From: Thermoplasmatota archaeon
Lineage (GTDB): Archaea > Thermoplasmatota > Thermoplasmata > Thermoplasmatales > Thermoplasmataceae
Direction of reading: 5' to 3'
DNA: 39,190 nt
Assembly (NCBI GenBank): GCA_023484105.1
Contig: JAMDBD010000023.1
Location: forward strand, 1 to 39,190
Position 1 is the stretch's first letter, and each line of letters begins with the position of its first letter. Under the pieces are notes generated by a model. It did not search any database. It was not told the DNA's origin and saw only the letters and a list, made by a program, of their open reading frames with translations. This document shows, piece by piece, positions 25,424-33,741 of the stretch. The translations under genes were made by a program, and so were the position numbers.

Positions 25424-25603
25424 CTAGATTTCATTTCTTGCCGATTCAGGCAAATTGAGTATGCTTATGAATATGGATGCAAATATCCATATAACAGACA
25501 CTATGATCATCAGGTAGTTTACGAACACAAAGGTGAAAAATATAAAAAAGACTGCAGGAATAATATATTTAATTGAAAAAATATAAAATTCGGATGGCTT
25601 CAT
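25424..25603 (-). CDS. 59-residue membrane protein coupled to rpl12
   Basis: A short reading frame begins at ATG 25603, 6 bases after the rpl12 stop, on the same strand. The protein has a short polar N-terminus (MKPSEFYIF), two strongly hydrophobic segments (about residues 14-32 and 34-50) and a polar tail ending in SARNEI. A TTG two codons earlier (25606) could also be used. The close spacing suggests that it is translated from the ribosomal stalk message. I do not know a family for it. It is short and could be chance, but its position and clean two-helix hairpin pattern argue for a real gene. Confidence 0.5.
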   Translation of the reverse strand: MKPSEFYIFSIKYIIPAVFFIFFTFVFVNYLMIIVSVIWIFASIFISILNLPESARNEI

Positions 25604-25609
25604 CAAGGC

Positions 25610-25948
25610 TCATCCAAAGAGGGAGCTCAATCCTGCGAGGGCATCGTCCTCGGATCCTTCCTGTTTCTTCTCCTCCTTGTGCTCCTCCTTCTTTGTCTCC
25701 TTCTTTTCGGAGGCTCCAGAAGCAGGGGCAGCATGGGCAGGCGCCGCAACTGTTGTTGCCGCAGCGTTCTTCAGGACATCTTCTATATTCACTCCCTTCA
25801 GACTGCCAACAACCGATTTGACTCTTGCATCATCCGGTTTGACACCCGCGCTCTCCAGCACCTTCTTCAGCTTTTCTTCCTCTATCTCGCTTCCTGCAGA
25901 ATGCAGGAGCAGAGCACCATATACATATTCCATTTTTTCACACCTCAA
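25610..25948 (-). CDS. rpl12: Ribosomal protein L12 (archaeal P1)
   Basis: This is a stalk protein that recruits translation factors. The 112-residue protein has the archaeal/eukaryotic P1 architecture: a helical dimerisation domain starting [14 protein letters not shown], an Ala-rich hinge (about residues 58-75), a Lys/Glu-rich acidic stretch and the factor-binding C-terminus [10 protein letters not shown]. That tail resembles the end of L10 (GLGALFD), as expected for a stalk in which both proteins contact elongation factors. Its start overlaps the L10 stop by 4 bases. It is the fourth gene of the L11-L1-L10-L12 operon. Confidence 0.96.
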   Translation of the reverse strand: MRCEKMEYVYGALLLHSAGSEIEEEKLKKVLESAGVKPDDARVKSVVGSLKGVNIEDVLKNAAATTVAAPAHAAPASGASEKKETKKEEHKEEKKQEGSEDDALAGLSSLFG

Positions 25949-26898
25949 TCAAAGAGAGCTCCAAGGCCTTCCGAAATCTGTTCATCAACATCCTCCTTCT
26001 TTTCCTTGGGCTTTTCTGATCTGTCCGATGCACTCTCACCGGTACTGGAGGCCGGTTCGCCACCAACAACCGACTGTAGTGCACTCGCATCCCTAATAGC
26101 TTTCAGTATAAATAACTCTATATTGCTCTCGTCAAGTATACCTGCAGCCACCGCAAGAAACTCCGCATTTTTTCTCCCCTCAAAAAGAAGTTCCGGTAAT
26201 GTCTCAGGGGTAACTATCCTTGACGAAACAGCTATCCGCTTGGCTGCCACGAGGGCAAATGTCAGATCCTGGATTATTCTTGATGGGGTCAGCGAAAGAG
26301 CCTCCTCGCTGAAGAAGAGGCCTTCATAAAGCGCACCCTTCATGTCAAGTCCAACTGTGAGCGGAAGTATCTCAAGTTTCTTCAGCACTGATGCCTTCTC
26401 TTTGCTTATCTGCTCTCCTTTCTTGACTAAAACAGTCTCCTTTTTGATAACGATCTTGCCTTTCTCTATTGCAGCCTGCAATCCGACCTTCTGAAATTCA
26501 CTCACCATTGGGCCGGGGGGAAATGCAGTCTCCTTTGCCTCAACGATTATATCATCCTCTGCTATCTCACCACCCTTGGCAGGGGACTTCTGTTTGGTTC
26601 CGAGAAGAGTTTCATATGCCTGAGTGGGTGGTATATCGGTGGTCAGCAGCCCTATCTGACCAGAAAGAAGTGGTTTGAGGCTCTGGTAACCTTTAACACC
26701 GGACTTCTCAAGAGCCTTTTCAATCAGGGTACCTCTGGAGACCTTCAGTGTTATCTTTCCTCTAAGGTCTCTTCTTATCTTCTGCAACTGGTTGTTACTG
26801 ATCCCCTTAATGCTGACTATGGCAGAAACCTTTGAGGAGGAGATTGAACTGGACATGCTGTTGACAGTCTCCACCTTCCACGATGCCGGATTCCTCAT
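25945..26898 (-). CDS. rpl10: Ribosomal protein L10 (archaeal P0)
   Basis: L10/P0 anchors the L12 dimers to the 23S rRNA GTPase centre. The 317-residue protein has the rRNA-binding domain ([18 protein letters not shown] and [13 protein letters not shown], first 65 residues) and the archaeal insertion domain with [14 protein letters not shown], which bacterial L10 lacks. Helical L12-docking spines follow, and then an acidic tail ending [10 protein letters not shown]. The ATG at 26898 overlaps the L1 stop by 4 bases, and the end overlaps rpl12, so translation is coupled along the operon. Confidence 0.96.
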   Translation of the reverse strand: MRNPASWKVETVNSMSSSISSSKVSAIVSIKGISNNQLQKIRRDLRGKITLKVSRGTLIEKALEKSGVKGYQSLKPLLSGQIGLLTTDIPPTQAYETLLGTKQKSPAKGGEIAEDDIIVEAKETAFPPGPMVSEFQKVGLQAAIEKGKIVIKKETVLVKKGEQISKEKASVLKKLEILPLTVGLDMKGALYEGLFFSEEALSLTPSRIIQDLTFALVAAKRIAVSSRIVTPETLPELLFEGRKNAEFLAVAAGILDESNIELFILKAIRDASALQSVVGGEPASSTGESASDRSEKPKEKKEDVDEQISEGLGALFD

Positions 26899-27554
26899 TT
26901 ACTCTCACCCACCTCAATTCTGTAAGATTTGCCCATTGTTGTTTTCACAAATATTGAATCTATGTTGGAGTAGCCTTTTTCAAGTTTTGTGATCAGTCTC
27001 CTTATAACTGCATTGATGTTATCTGCAAGATCCTGGTTACTCATCTCCCTTGTGCCTACCGGCACATGGAATGTCTTCTTATCTCTGCTCCTTGCTCTAA
27101 CAGTTTTTTTCAGGTTGTTGATTACTGGTTCAGGATCCTGCCCTGGTGGTATTGGTTTTGGAATCTTTCCGCGGGGGCCAAGTATCTGCCCGAGGGATTT
27201 ACCAATTGAAGCCATCAGAGTTGATTCTGCTATGAAATAATCTGTGTTTTCAACCAGCTTCTTAAACTCTTTCTTGTTTTCCAGAAACTTGCTTATGTCC
27301 TCAGGTCCGAAAACCGACTTTGTGATCTTTCTCGCTTTTTCCTTAAGTTCCTCAGTGCCAAAAACACCAACAGAGATCTCCTTGCCTCTACCCTTTGGAA
27401 GAATGATCTCCTCATTCAGCCTGTTTTTAGGATCAGAAAGATCTATGTCCTTCAGGTTTACTGCAAGCTCAACACTTTCCTTAAATTTCCTTTGCGGAGA
27501 CTCCTTCTTAAGGATCTCTATTACCGAATCAATACTGCTACCATTATCTGCCAA
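26895..27554 (-). CDS. rpl1: Ribosomal protein L1
   Basis: L1 forms the mobile stalk at the E site. The 219-residue protein shows the typical L1 order: domain I opening with KFKESVELAVNLKDIDLSDP, domain II with the Rossmann-like VGVFGTEELKEKA and the LGPRGKIPKPIPPG loop, and domain I closing with VRARSRDKKTFHVPVG and TTMGKSYRIEV. In many prokaryotes L1 represses its own operon by binding the message. I did not find a clear copy of the rRNA site here, but the 45-base gap between rpl11 and rpl1 is where to look. It ends inside the L10 start. Confidence 0.96.
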   Translation of the reverse strand: MADNGSSIDSVIEILKKESPQRKFKESVELAVNLKDIDLSDPKNRLNEEIILPKGRGKEISVGVFGTEELKEKARKITKSVFGPEDISKFLENKKEFKKLVENTDYFIAESTLMASIGKSLGQILGPRGKIPKPIPPGQDPEPVINNLKKTVRARSRDKKTFHVPVGTREMSNQDLADNINAVIRRLITKLEKGYSNIDSIFVKTTMGKSYRIEVGESK

Positions 27555-27599
27555 TGTGTTCGCCTCCGTAGTCCAAACGGGAAAAACTCCCTCCTACAG

Positions 27600-28070
27600 C
27601 TAAATCTCCATGGAACCGCTGATAATAAGTTTTTGGATTTCCTTCGGATCCTTGCCCTCCACGTTTATTCCCATGGAGACACAGGTACCCAGAACCTCAA
27701 GTACTGCACCTCTGAGGTCATAGGAAAGCATGTTTGCACTTTTGGATCTGGCAACCTTCTTGATCATCTCCATGGTTGCATTTCCGGCTATCTTCTCCTT
27801 CTTATTCCCGGATGCAGTCTCTATCCCAAGCTCCTTCTTCAGAAGGGCTGAAGTCGGAGGGATACCAACCTTTATCTCATACTTTTTTGAAGCGGGATCA
27901 ACAACTATAACAGATATTGGAACCTGCATTCCTGCAAATTCTTTTGTCTTTTCGTTTATCTCCTTGATCAGCTGTCCCAGATTGAGACCAAGAGGACCAA
28001 GTGCGGGCCCGAGAGGCGGGCCAGTTGTTGCTTTACCTCCTTCCACCATTGTGTTGACTGTTTGCGGCAT
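27600..28070 (-). CDS. rpl11: Ribosomal protein L11
   Basis: L11 binds the GTPase-associated centre of 23S rRNA. The 156-residue protein has the signature VEGGKATTGPPLGPALGPLGLNLG at the N-terminus (positions about 9-32) and the C-terminal RNA-binding domain (TMEMIKKVARSKSANML and the GTCVSMGINVEGKDPKE segment). ATG 28070 gives the usual N-terminus; an upstream GTG 28079 would add three residues. It is the first gene of the ribosomal operon. An AT-rich TATA-like element near 28110-28120, on the opposite strand from comB, probably serves both divergent genes. Confidence 0.96.
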   Translation of the reverse strand: MPQTVNTMVEGGKATTGPPLGPALGPLGLNLGQLIKEINEKTKEFAGMQVPISVIVVDPASKKYEIKVGIPPTSALLKKELGIETASGNKKEKIAGNATMEMIKKVARSKSANMLSYDLRGAVLEVLGTCVSMGINVEGKDPKEIQKLIISGSMEI

Positions 28071-28109
28071 TACTAACACTTCTTAACTGTAGGCGTGTAA
28101 TTGATCCGA

Positions 28110-28118
28110 TTTAATATT
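28110..28118. promoter_or_regulatory. Shared TATA-like element between rpl11 and comB
   Basis: TTTAATATT can be read in both directions. It lies about 37 bases before the comB TTG start and about 45 before rpl11, so both messages would have a short leader. A minimal start-stop (ATG TAA at 28143-28148) lies between the box and comB. Confidence 0.35.
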
Positions 28119-28150
28119 TCTTTTGAATTACCCATGTCGTTGATGTAAGT

Positions 28151-28804
28151 TTGGAAGTTAGCGTTATTGAGGGGAGGAGATCAGAGATCGGAACCCACGC
28201 TGCATATGTTCTGGTGGATGTATTCAGATCAACGACAACAATTCCCATAATCCTGAAGAACGGCGCAGATTATGTTATTCCCGTATTCCGCCTGTCCACT
28301 GCACGTTCCATTGCAAGGAAGAACAGTGAATATGTCACGGTGGGTGAGAGATACGGATTCAAGGTACCGCAGTTCCAGTTCGGTAATTCACCAGCCGATG
28401 TGATAAATGAATCCTTTCAGGGAAAAGCTGTGATATTCACCTCAACAAACGGAACTCGTGTTCTTGAAAAGATCAGGGAGCGGAAGAATGTATTCATTGC
28501 ATCGTTTGTCAATTTCTCTGCCACCCGTAAGGCGTTGCAGAACTTTGAGTCCGTAGCCATTGTCATGTCAGGAAGGCCTGACGGAAGTGCAGACGAGGAC
28601 AGAATATTCTCAGAAATGCTATCAAAGTCTCTTTTAGGCGAGAAACCTGATGTGGAGGGATATGTGGCGATGGCAAGGGATTCCAGGGGTGCCAGGAGGC
28701 TGCAAATGATAGGCTACGCCAGGGATGTGATTCCCTCAACATCCGTTGACATAGTGAATTTTCCTGTTATCTTCAAGGAAGGCAGGATTGTCAGAATGAG
28801 ATGA
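28151..28804 (+). CDS. comB: 2-phosphosulfolactate phosphatase family protein (ComB)
   Basis: ComB removes phosphate from 2-phosphosulfolactate, a step to sulfolactate and coenzyme M in methanogens. The 217-residue protein has the family blocks: LVDVFRSTTTIPIILKNGAD near residue 22, the VGERYGFKVPQFQFGNSP segment, VIFTSTNGTRVLEK, and DEDRIFSEML towards the C-terminus. The start is TTG 28151; the nearest ATG codons upstream (28134, 28143) lie in another frame that stops at once. It overlaps the end of mptE by 14 bases convergently. The window has no other coenzyme M gene, so the role here may be sulfolactate metabolism or another phosphatase function. Confidence 0.85.
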   Translation: MEVSVIEGRRSEIGTHAAYVLVDVFRSTTTIPIILKNGADYVIPVFRLSTARSIARKNSEYVTVGERYGFKVPQFQFGNSPADVINESFQGKAVIFTSTNGTRVLEKIRERKNVFIASFVNFSATRKALQNFESVAIVMSGRPDGSADEDRIFSEMLSKSLLGEKPDVEGYVAMARDSRGARRLQMIGYARDVIPSTSVDIVNFPVIFKEGRIVRMR

Positions 28805-29468
28805 CATCCCCGGATTCAAGACGCCTGCCTCTTTTCTCCGCCAGAATTCTGATGAATTCTCTGGCACAGCCTATTTTCAGCAGCTTCCTCGCTGGTGGTG
28901 AACCAGGTTTGGGAACTGGCCTCTCGAAGTTGAATCCCCTGAGCGTTATCCTCTCCGCAGAAAGGGAATCTGCAATGTAGGCTGCCCGATCACCGTCCGT
29001 GAATCCTCCAAAGTCATGGACGCATCCAACTGTGCCTGCCTGACTGGTAAATATCGCATTTCCTGAAAAAGTTTCAAGAAAATCCAGCACTGTTGGGATG
29101 TTGTCTCCATGAACATGGACAAACAGCAGAGAACCTTTTTTCTGGCAAAAAAGTATATTGTCTATCCCACCGTCAAGATCAGTCACTATTATGTCCGGAA
29201 TACCAAAAAGATTCATGAATTTTGTAATAGCTGAATCTGCAACAACAGTGATATCATCATCGGGGTGGAAAAAACCCTCCCCGGAAGGTCCGTAAACCGA
29301 AAATTTCCCACCAGTGAACCTCTTCAGATCAGGACTGGAGTATTCGCTGTCCTCAAGCATGGCCGCAATCTTTCTTACGGCCGCAAGATCAGCATCTCTT
29401 TCAATTTTCAGCATGCTGAAGCACTGTCTTCTCAGAGATTCCACATCATCCAGTGGCAATGCAGTCAT
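28791..29468 (-). CDS. mptE: 6-hydroxymethylpterin diphosphokinase, archaeal MptE type (DUF115)
   Basis: MptE transfers diphosphate from ATP to 6-hydroxymethyl-7,8-dihydropterin, on the path to tetrahydromethanopterin or folate. The 225-residue protein shows the acidic motifs IVTDLDGGIDN and FVHVHGDNIPT, then QAGTVGCVHDFGGFTDGDRA and ITLRGFNFERP, all typical of the DUF115 family. ATG 29468 overlaps the stop of the DUF373 gene by 4 bases, so translation is coupled. Its presence fits the pterin-dependent enzymes GlyA and PurN encoded elsewhere in the window. Confidence 0.9.
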   Translation of the reverse strand: MTALPLDDVESLRRQCFSMLKIERDADLAAVRKIAAMLEDSEYSSPDLKRFTGGKFSVYGPSGEGFFHPDDDITVVADSAITKFMNLFGIPDIIVTDLDGGIDNILFCQKKGSLLFVHVHGDNIPTVLDFLETFSGNAIFTSQAGTVGCVHDFGGFTDGDRAAYIADSLSAERITLRGFNFERPVPKPGSPPARKLLKIGCAREFIRILAEKRGRRLESGDVISF

Positions 29469-30619
29469 TTTTCCTCAAAGAGGGTGGGCTGGGGCTGATC
29501 AATAGATGTGACAGCCAGGATGTCATTGTAGTATCTGTTTATCAGGGAGGAAAGCACTGCAATTACAACGCCAAGACCCATCAGCGCCAGATTTATTATG
29601 GCGACCGAGAACGTGACGTAGCTGAAGATATATCTTATGTAATTTATCGTACCGTAGACGACCATTCCTATGGCAAGAGAAAAGAGAAGGCCGTAAAGTA
29701 TGCCGCTTATTCCGCGCTTACCTGATACAACCAGTTCCACACCCTGGCCAAGCTCAATTGCAGCTATGGCACCATATATCCACCAGATGTAAATGGAAAA
29801 GAAGACCAGAAACTGGTTAAGGAAGGTAACCGGGATCTTTATCACGTCGACTACGCTCGACGCAATTCCGGCAAGAAGCAGTGAAACTGCCACGACATAG
29901 GACAGGAAGGAAATCCTTGTCTCATGGGCATACTTTCTCAACGATGCCATCGCGTCTCTCATCCTGTGCCATAACTCCAGTCCAAGCTCCACCAGATATG
30001 CACCGAGAACTATCGCAACGAATGTTATTGCCCCGCTTCCAGGCTGGACAGTGTATCCCTTTATGTAATAGATGGAATAGACAATGAATCCAAGTGAAAC
30101 CACTCCATAGGTCAGGAAAACAAGGCCAAGGGGGACAGCGAACTTGTTCATGAATTTCTTGTCTTTTATGGCATTCACTATGTAGTAGTAAAGGGACTCA
30201 ATGTTCTGGTTATGTCTGACTATTATATGCTTCACATACTTTATCCTGAACCTGGAGAGTATCAGAGGAATTATGTAATCATCCTCTGCTCCATCAGTGA
30301 CAAGTATGACATCCTTATACCCGCCGACAGAGGCAACGTTGTCAAGCTGCCTGCCTATCTCCAAATCAGATTCTGAACCCACATCGGTCTTGCCTGTGAT
30401 CAGTGCTATTTCAACATCCTCATTCTTACTCTTCAGGTTTTCATACAGCTTGATGGCACCGAAGAGGGCATTGGCATCTGAATCTTCAGGGTCCGCAGTT
30501 ATAAGTTTGAGGGCTGCATCGTAGCAGTCAGCATAGCCTATAACAGGTCCTCTGATCCCGGCCTTCTCGCCGAAGTCATCATCCCTGTCAACATTCAGAA
30601 TGAGGGTTTGTGCAGCCAT
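29465..30619 (-). CDS. DUF373 family membrane protein
   Basis: The 384-residue protein belongs to the archaeal DUF373 family. It starts with a soluble alpha/beta domain of about 150 residues (LILNVDRDDDFGEKAG, IALITGKTDVG, VILVTDGAEDD). About seven hydrophobic segments follow (from about residue 160 to 370) and a short cytoplasmic tail. The VDRDDD and TDGAEDD clusters look like a metal or nucleotide site. Biochemical function is unknown. Its stop overlaps the mptE start by 4 bases, so the pair is an operon. Confidence 0.85.
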   Translation of the reverse strand: MAAQTLILNVDRDDDFGEKAGIRGPVIGYADCYDAALKLITADPEDSDANALFGAIKLYENLKSKNEDVEIALITGKTDVGSESDLEIGRQLDNVASVGGYKDVILVTDGAEDDYIIPLILSRFRIKYVKHIIVRHNQNIESLYYYIVNAIKDKKFMNKFAVPLGLVFLTYGVVSLGFIVYSIYYIKGYTVQPGSGAITFVAIVLGAYLVELGLELWHRMRDAMASLRKYAHETRISFLSYVVAVSLLLAGIASSVVDVIKIPVTFLNQFLVFFSIYIWWIYGAIAAIELGQGVELVVSGKRGISGILYGLLFSLAIGMVVYGTINYIRYIFSYVTFSVAIINLALMGLGVVIAVLSSLINRYYNDILAVTSIDQPQPTLFEEK

Positions 30620-30729
30620 CTTTACATACCCGTAATACTATGCTAACATATCTATTTATAATTAACGAGTTGGAATAAAAAACAAAACTGTTTGTCCAGA
30701 ACCATCATGATCCTGGGAGCGGTCTGGCT

Positions 30730-30945
30730 TTACTTTATGACGTAATATCCTGCGCTCTTCTGTCTTGCAACTCTCTTGGCATAACCTTTGTTTACAAGAT
30801 CCTGAAGGGCTGCGGTAACAATTGCCTTGCCAACACCTGCGGCCTTCATTATGTCATCCGCTGTCTTCAGCTTGTCCTCGGACGTTGCACCCAGTTTTTT
30901 AATCGCTTCATATACTTTCTGTGTATTTGGCGCTAGATCTGCCAT
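30730..30945 (-). CDS. Small winged-helix DNA-binding protein, 71 residues
   Basis: The whole protein is one winged helix-turn-helix domain: helix 1 (NTQKVYEAIKKLG), a helix-turn-helix (LKTADDIMKAAGVGKAIVTAALQDLVNKG) split by a Gly turn, and a basic wing (YAKRVARQKSAGYYVIK). It has 13 Lys/Arg and no ligand or metal domain. The small size and lack of a sensor suggest either a simple repressor or an abundant chromatin-type protein; sequence alone cannot decide. ATG 30945 has a GGTGG ribosome binding site 4 bases upstream and a TATA-like box (30978-30990). It is divergent from the HMG-CoA synthase operon with an inverted repeat between them. Confidence 0.8.
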   Translation of the reverse strand: MADLAPNTQKVYEAIKKLGATSEDKLKTADDIMKAAGVGKAIVTAALQDLVNKGYAKRVARQKSAGYYVIK

Positions 30946-31015
30946 ACTGCCACCAGTGAAACGGTTAAGGGCTAAACAATATATATATGTATGTAAAGGT
31001 ATATTTCTGATAATT

Positions 31016-31043
31016 TAATTCGACAATGCACGAACTCGAATTA
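31016..31043. promoter_or_regulatory. Inverted repeat, candidate operator upstream of the HMG-CoA synthase operon
   Basis: TAATTCGA (31016-31023) and TCGAATTA (31036-31043) form perfect 8-base arms around a 12-base spacer. The site lies just upstream of the TATA-like box at 31051-31060 and between two divergent genes, one of which encodes a winged-helix protein. Confidence 0.5.
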
Positions 31044-31050
31044 GTTAATT

Positions 31051-31060
31051 TTTAATATAT
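31051..31060 (+). promoter_or_regulatory. TATA-like box for the HMG-CoA synthase operon
   Basis: TTTAATATAT is centred about 30 bases before ATG 31086, consistent with a leaderless message. Confidence 0.5.
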
Positions 31061-31085
31061 CCTTAAATTAGGCTTCAGGAAATAA

Positions 31086-32141
31086 ATGTCTGGAATAGTT
31101 AGCTACGGTAGCTATATACCAAAATTCAGGATCAGGCCTGAGGAGATTGCCAGGGTCTGGGGCGAGGATGCAGAGAACATCAAGAACGGAATTTACATTC
31201 TGAGCAAATCTGTTCCGGCTCCAGATGAGGACGTTGCCACCATATCTGTGGAGGCCGCAAGAAATGCAATCAGAAGAGGAAAGCTGAAAGGATCGGACAT
31301 AGGTGCCATATACGTGGGTTCTGAGTCACATCCCTATGCTGTGAAGCCTACTGCCACTATAGTTGCGGCAGCAATAGGCGCGGACTTCAGGCTTTTCGCC
31401 GCAGACTATGAATTTGCATGCAAGGCAGGGACTGCCGGAATGCAGAACGTCAAGGGAATGGTTGATTCTGGCATGATAAAGATGGGGATGGCAATAGGCT
31501 CGGATACCTCACAGGGTGCTCCTGGAGATGCCCTTGAGTATTCAGCTTCAGCTGGAGGGACGGCATTTGTGATAGGGAAAAGCAACGTAATAGCAGAGAT
31601 AAACGAAACTCTGTCTGTGACATCTGATACGCCGGACTTCTGGAGACGAGAGGGCCAGCCATATCCAACCCACGGGGAAAGGTTTACCGGAGAGCCGGCC
31701 TATTTCAGACACACTCTGACCGCTGCAAGGACTATGATGGAAAAGGTGAAGATGAAGCCTGAAGACTACACATATGCAATATTCCACCAGCCCAACGGAA
31801 AGTTTCCAACCAGGGCTGCAAAAACGCTTGGATTCACAGAGGCTCAGTACAAGGACGGTCTTCTTACCCCCATAATAGGGAATACATATTCCGGATCAAT
31901 GATGACCGGTCTTTCCGCTGTCCTGGATAAGGCCAGTCCTGGAGACAGGATACTTGCAGTTTCATTTGGGTCTGGTGCAGGATCAGATGCGTTCGACATA
32001 ACGGTAACTGATAAAATAGAAGATATGGACAGGGAATCAGCACCTACGGTAAAGAAGATGCTGAGCGATGTGAAGTGGATTGACTACGCAATATATGCGA
32101 AGTTCAAGAAGAAGATAATAGTTGGTGAGTCTATTGAGTGA
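31086..32141 (+). CDS. Hydroxymethylglutaryl-CoA synthase (archaeal type)
   Basis: This enzyme condenses acetyl-CoA with acetoacetyl-CoA to HMG-CoA, the entry to mevalonate and archaeal isoprenoid lipids. The 351-residue protein has the thiolase-fold residues in order: Glu in [12 protein letters not shown], nucleophilic Cys in [11 protein letters not shown] (about residue 113), and His in [14 protein letters not shown] (about 234). All are intact. The N-terminus [11 protein letters not shown] is typical. It leads an operon with the thiolase-like and DUF35 genes, an arrangement known in archaea to form a channelling complex of three proteins. Its end overlaps the next gene. Confidence 0.95.
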   Translation: MSGIVSYGSYIPKFRIRPEEIARVWGEDAENIKNGIYILSKSVPAPDEDVATISVEAARNAIRRGKLKGSDIGAIYVGSESHPYAVKPTATIVAAAIGADFRLFAADYEFACKAGTAGMQNVKGMVDSGMIKMGMAIGSDTSQGAPGDALEYSASAGGTAFVIGKSNVIAEINETLSVTSDTPDFWRREGQPYPTHGERFTGEPAYFRHTLTAARTMMEKVKMKPEDYTYAIFHQPNGKFPTRAAKTLGFTEAQYKDGLLTPIIGNTYSGSMMTGLSAVLDKASPGDRILAVSFGSGAGSDAFDITVTDKIEDMDRESAPTVKKMLSDVKWIDYAIYAKFKKKIIVGESIE

Positions 32142-33300
32142 GGATGTTTACATCATAGGGGCTGGCGAAACCAAGTTTGGTGAGCTGTGGGAGAGATCTC
32201 TGAGGGAACTTGCTGTTGAGGCAGGCTTAAAGGCTGTGGAAAACGCCGGTGTATATTCAAAGGACATTCAGGTTCTATATGGAAGCAACAGTCTTGCCGG
32301 AACGATAAATGCCCAGAACGATATCGGGTCGCTGATAGCTGATTTCTCAGGAATAGCAAGCAATCACATACCAGCAATAAGAATAGAGGCATCAAGCGCA
32401 TCGGGTGCCGCTGCTGTGAGGGAGGCGTATCTTGCCATAAAGTCGGGTGAATATGACTGTGTAATGGTTGGTGCAGTCGAAAAGATGACCGATCTTTATG
32501 GGCCTGAGATGCTGGATCACGTAAGCACGCTTCTTGACAGGGAATGGGAGGCCTTTTTCGGCGCAACTCCTGCGGCCATGGCTGCACTGACTGCAAGGAA
32601 ATACATGCACGACTTTAACGTGGAGAAGGAGAATATCATGGCAATCCCAATTAGTGACCACAGGAATGCGTCAATGAATCCGGATGCTCACTTCAGGAAC
32701 AAGCTGACAATGGAGACCGCAATGGGGGCAACAATGATATCCGAACCTCTGAACATGATGGACTGTGCACCAATGAGCGACGGTGCAGCCGCACTGGTTA
32801 TCGCCTCAGGATCTTTCATGAAGAGGAACAGGCTGAACGGTGTCAGGATACTTTCCTCAGGGATTTCACAGGATTTCCTCGCGCTGCACAGCAGGAATTC
32901 CATATACACAATGGATTCCACTGTTCTGGCTGCAAGGCAGGCAATGGAAAAGGCTGGTTTGAAGCATAAGGACATGTCATTCCTTGAGATTCATGATTCA
33001 TACAGTATCTATGGGATCACCGCGATAGAAGATCTTGGCTTTGCAAAGAAAGGGAAAGCGGCTGAGGTGATACAGTCAGGAATAGACATCAACAGTGCAC
33101 TGCCAATAAACCCCTCCGGCGGGCTGAAGGCAAAAGGTTATCCGATAGGCGCCGCAGGCGTATCTCAGTTTGTTGAAGCCGTGTTGCAGCTCACTGAAAA
33201 GGCTGGGCAGAGACAGATAAAGGATGCCAGGTACGGAATGATGCACAGCATAGCAGGTACCGGGTCGACATCACTTGTTCATATCGTTGGAGGTGAGTGA
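32125..33300 (+). CDS. Thiolase-like protein of the HMG-CoA synthase complex, catalytic residues replaced
   Basis: By position and fold this is the archaeal SCP2-like thiolase that feeds acetoacetyl-CoA to HMG-CoA synthase. The 391-residue protein has [34 protein letters not shown] and [10 protein letters not shown] blocks. Two key positions differ from active enzymes: the nucleophile segment reads [11 protein letters not shown] (Ser where the Cys of EAACASG is expected) and the His segment reads KGYPIGAAG (Tyr in place of the His of GHPIGA). The codons are AGC and TAT. The start is one of GTG 32125, TTG 32122 or TTG 32134, all overlapping the HMG-CoA synthase end. It may be a structural or channelling subunit, or have another activity. 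Confidence 0.88.
   Translation: MSLLSEDVYIIGAGETKFGELWERSLRELAVEAGLKAVENAGVYSKDIQVLYGSNSLAGTINAQNDIGSLIADFSGIASNHIPAIRIEASSASGAAAVREAYLAIKSGEYDCVMVGAVEKMTDLYGPEMLDHVSTLLDREWEAFFGATPAAMAALTARKYMHDFNVEKENIMAIPISDHRNASMNPDAHFRNKLTMETAMGATMISEPLNMMDCAPMSDGAAALVIASGSFMKRNRLNGVRILSSGISQDFLALHSRNSIYTMDSTVLAARQAMEKAGLKHKDMSFLEIHDSYSIYGITAIEDLGFAKKGKAAEVIQSGIDINSALPINPSGGLKAKGYPIGAAGVSQFVEAVLQLTEKAGQRQIKDARYGMMHSIAGTGSTSLVHIVGGE
33289..33296 (+). promoter_or_regulatory. Strong ribosome binding site for the DUF35 gene
   Basis: GGAGGTGA lies 5 bases before TTG 33302 and inside the end of the thiolase-like gene. It fixes the TTG as the start. Confidence 0.65.
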
Positions 33301-33301
33301 A

Positions 33302-33703
33302 TTGGGAAAGCTATCAAGCGTATGGAGAGAGGCTGATCACAGATACAGGCTGGTTGCACACAAGTGCGGTAACTGCGGAAGGGTCTATTTTCCGCCAAGA
33401 GACATATGCCCTGTCTGTCACAGGGATTCAATAGGCAAAATGACAGAACAAGAGCTTGCCGGTACAGGAAGCATAGTGTCCTATACAGTGGTGCATGATG
33501 CTCCGATGGCATTCTCCAGGCAGAAGCCTTATATCATTGCCCTGATTGAACTTGACGAAGGCCCGGTTATAACAGGACAGATTGTTGACAGCGATCCTTC
33601 TGAAGTGGACTTCGGAAAGAGAGTCCATTCCGTGTTCAGGAGGATAAGAGAGGACGGCAAAGGTGGAATAATAGAGTATGGATACAAATTTGTGGTCGAC
33701 TGA
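33302..33703 (+). CDS. DUF35 zinc-ribbon/OB-fold protein
   Basis: This is the small third partner of archaeal HMG-CoA synthase/thiolase complexes, thought to bridge the two enzymes and hold the CoA moiety. The 133-residue protein has an N-terminal helix (VWREADHRYRLVAHKC), a zinc ribbon with two CxxC knuckles (CGNCGRVYFPPRDICPVC, about residues 22-39), and a C-terminal OB-fold with GTGSIVSYTVVHDAP. The start is TTG 33302, set by the GGAGGTGA before it; upstream extensions overlap the thiolase-like gene and look unlike the family. It is the last gene of the operon. Confidence 0.92.
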   Translation: MGKLSSVWREADHRYRLVAHKCGNCGRVYFPPRDICPVCHRDSIGKMTEQELAGTGSIVSYTVVHDAPMAFSRQKPYIIALIELDEGPVITGQIVDSDPSEVDFGKRVHSVFRRIREDGKGGIIEYGYKFVVD

Positions 33704-33741
33704 ACCCTCTCATTTATTTAACATAATTTGATTAGACAGAG

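Noticed and set aside
25679-26329. Long plus-strand open frame opposite L10 and L12
   Set aside because: The antisense strand codes for well-recognised ribosomal proteins, and the frame translates to Ser/Arg-rich sequence without family features.
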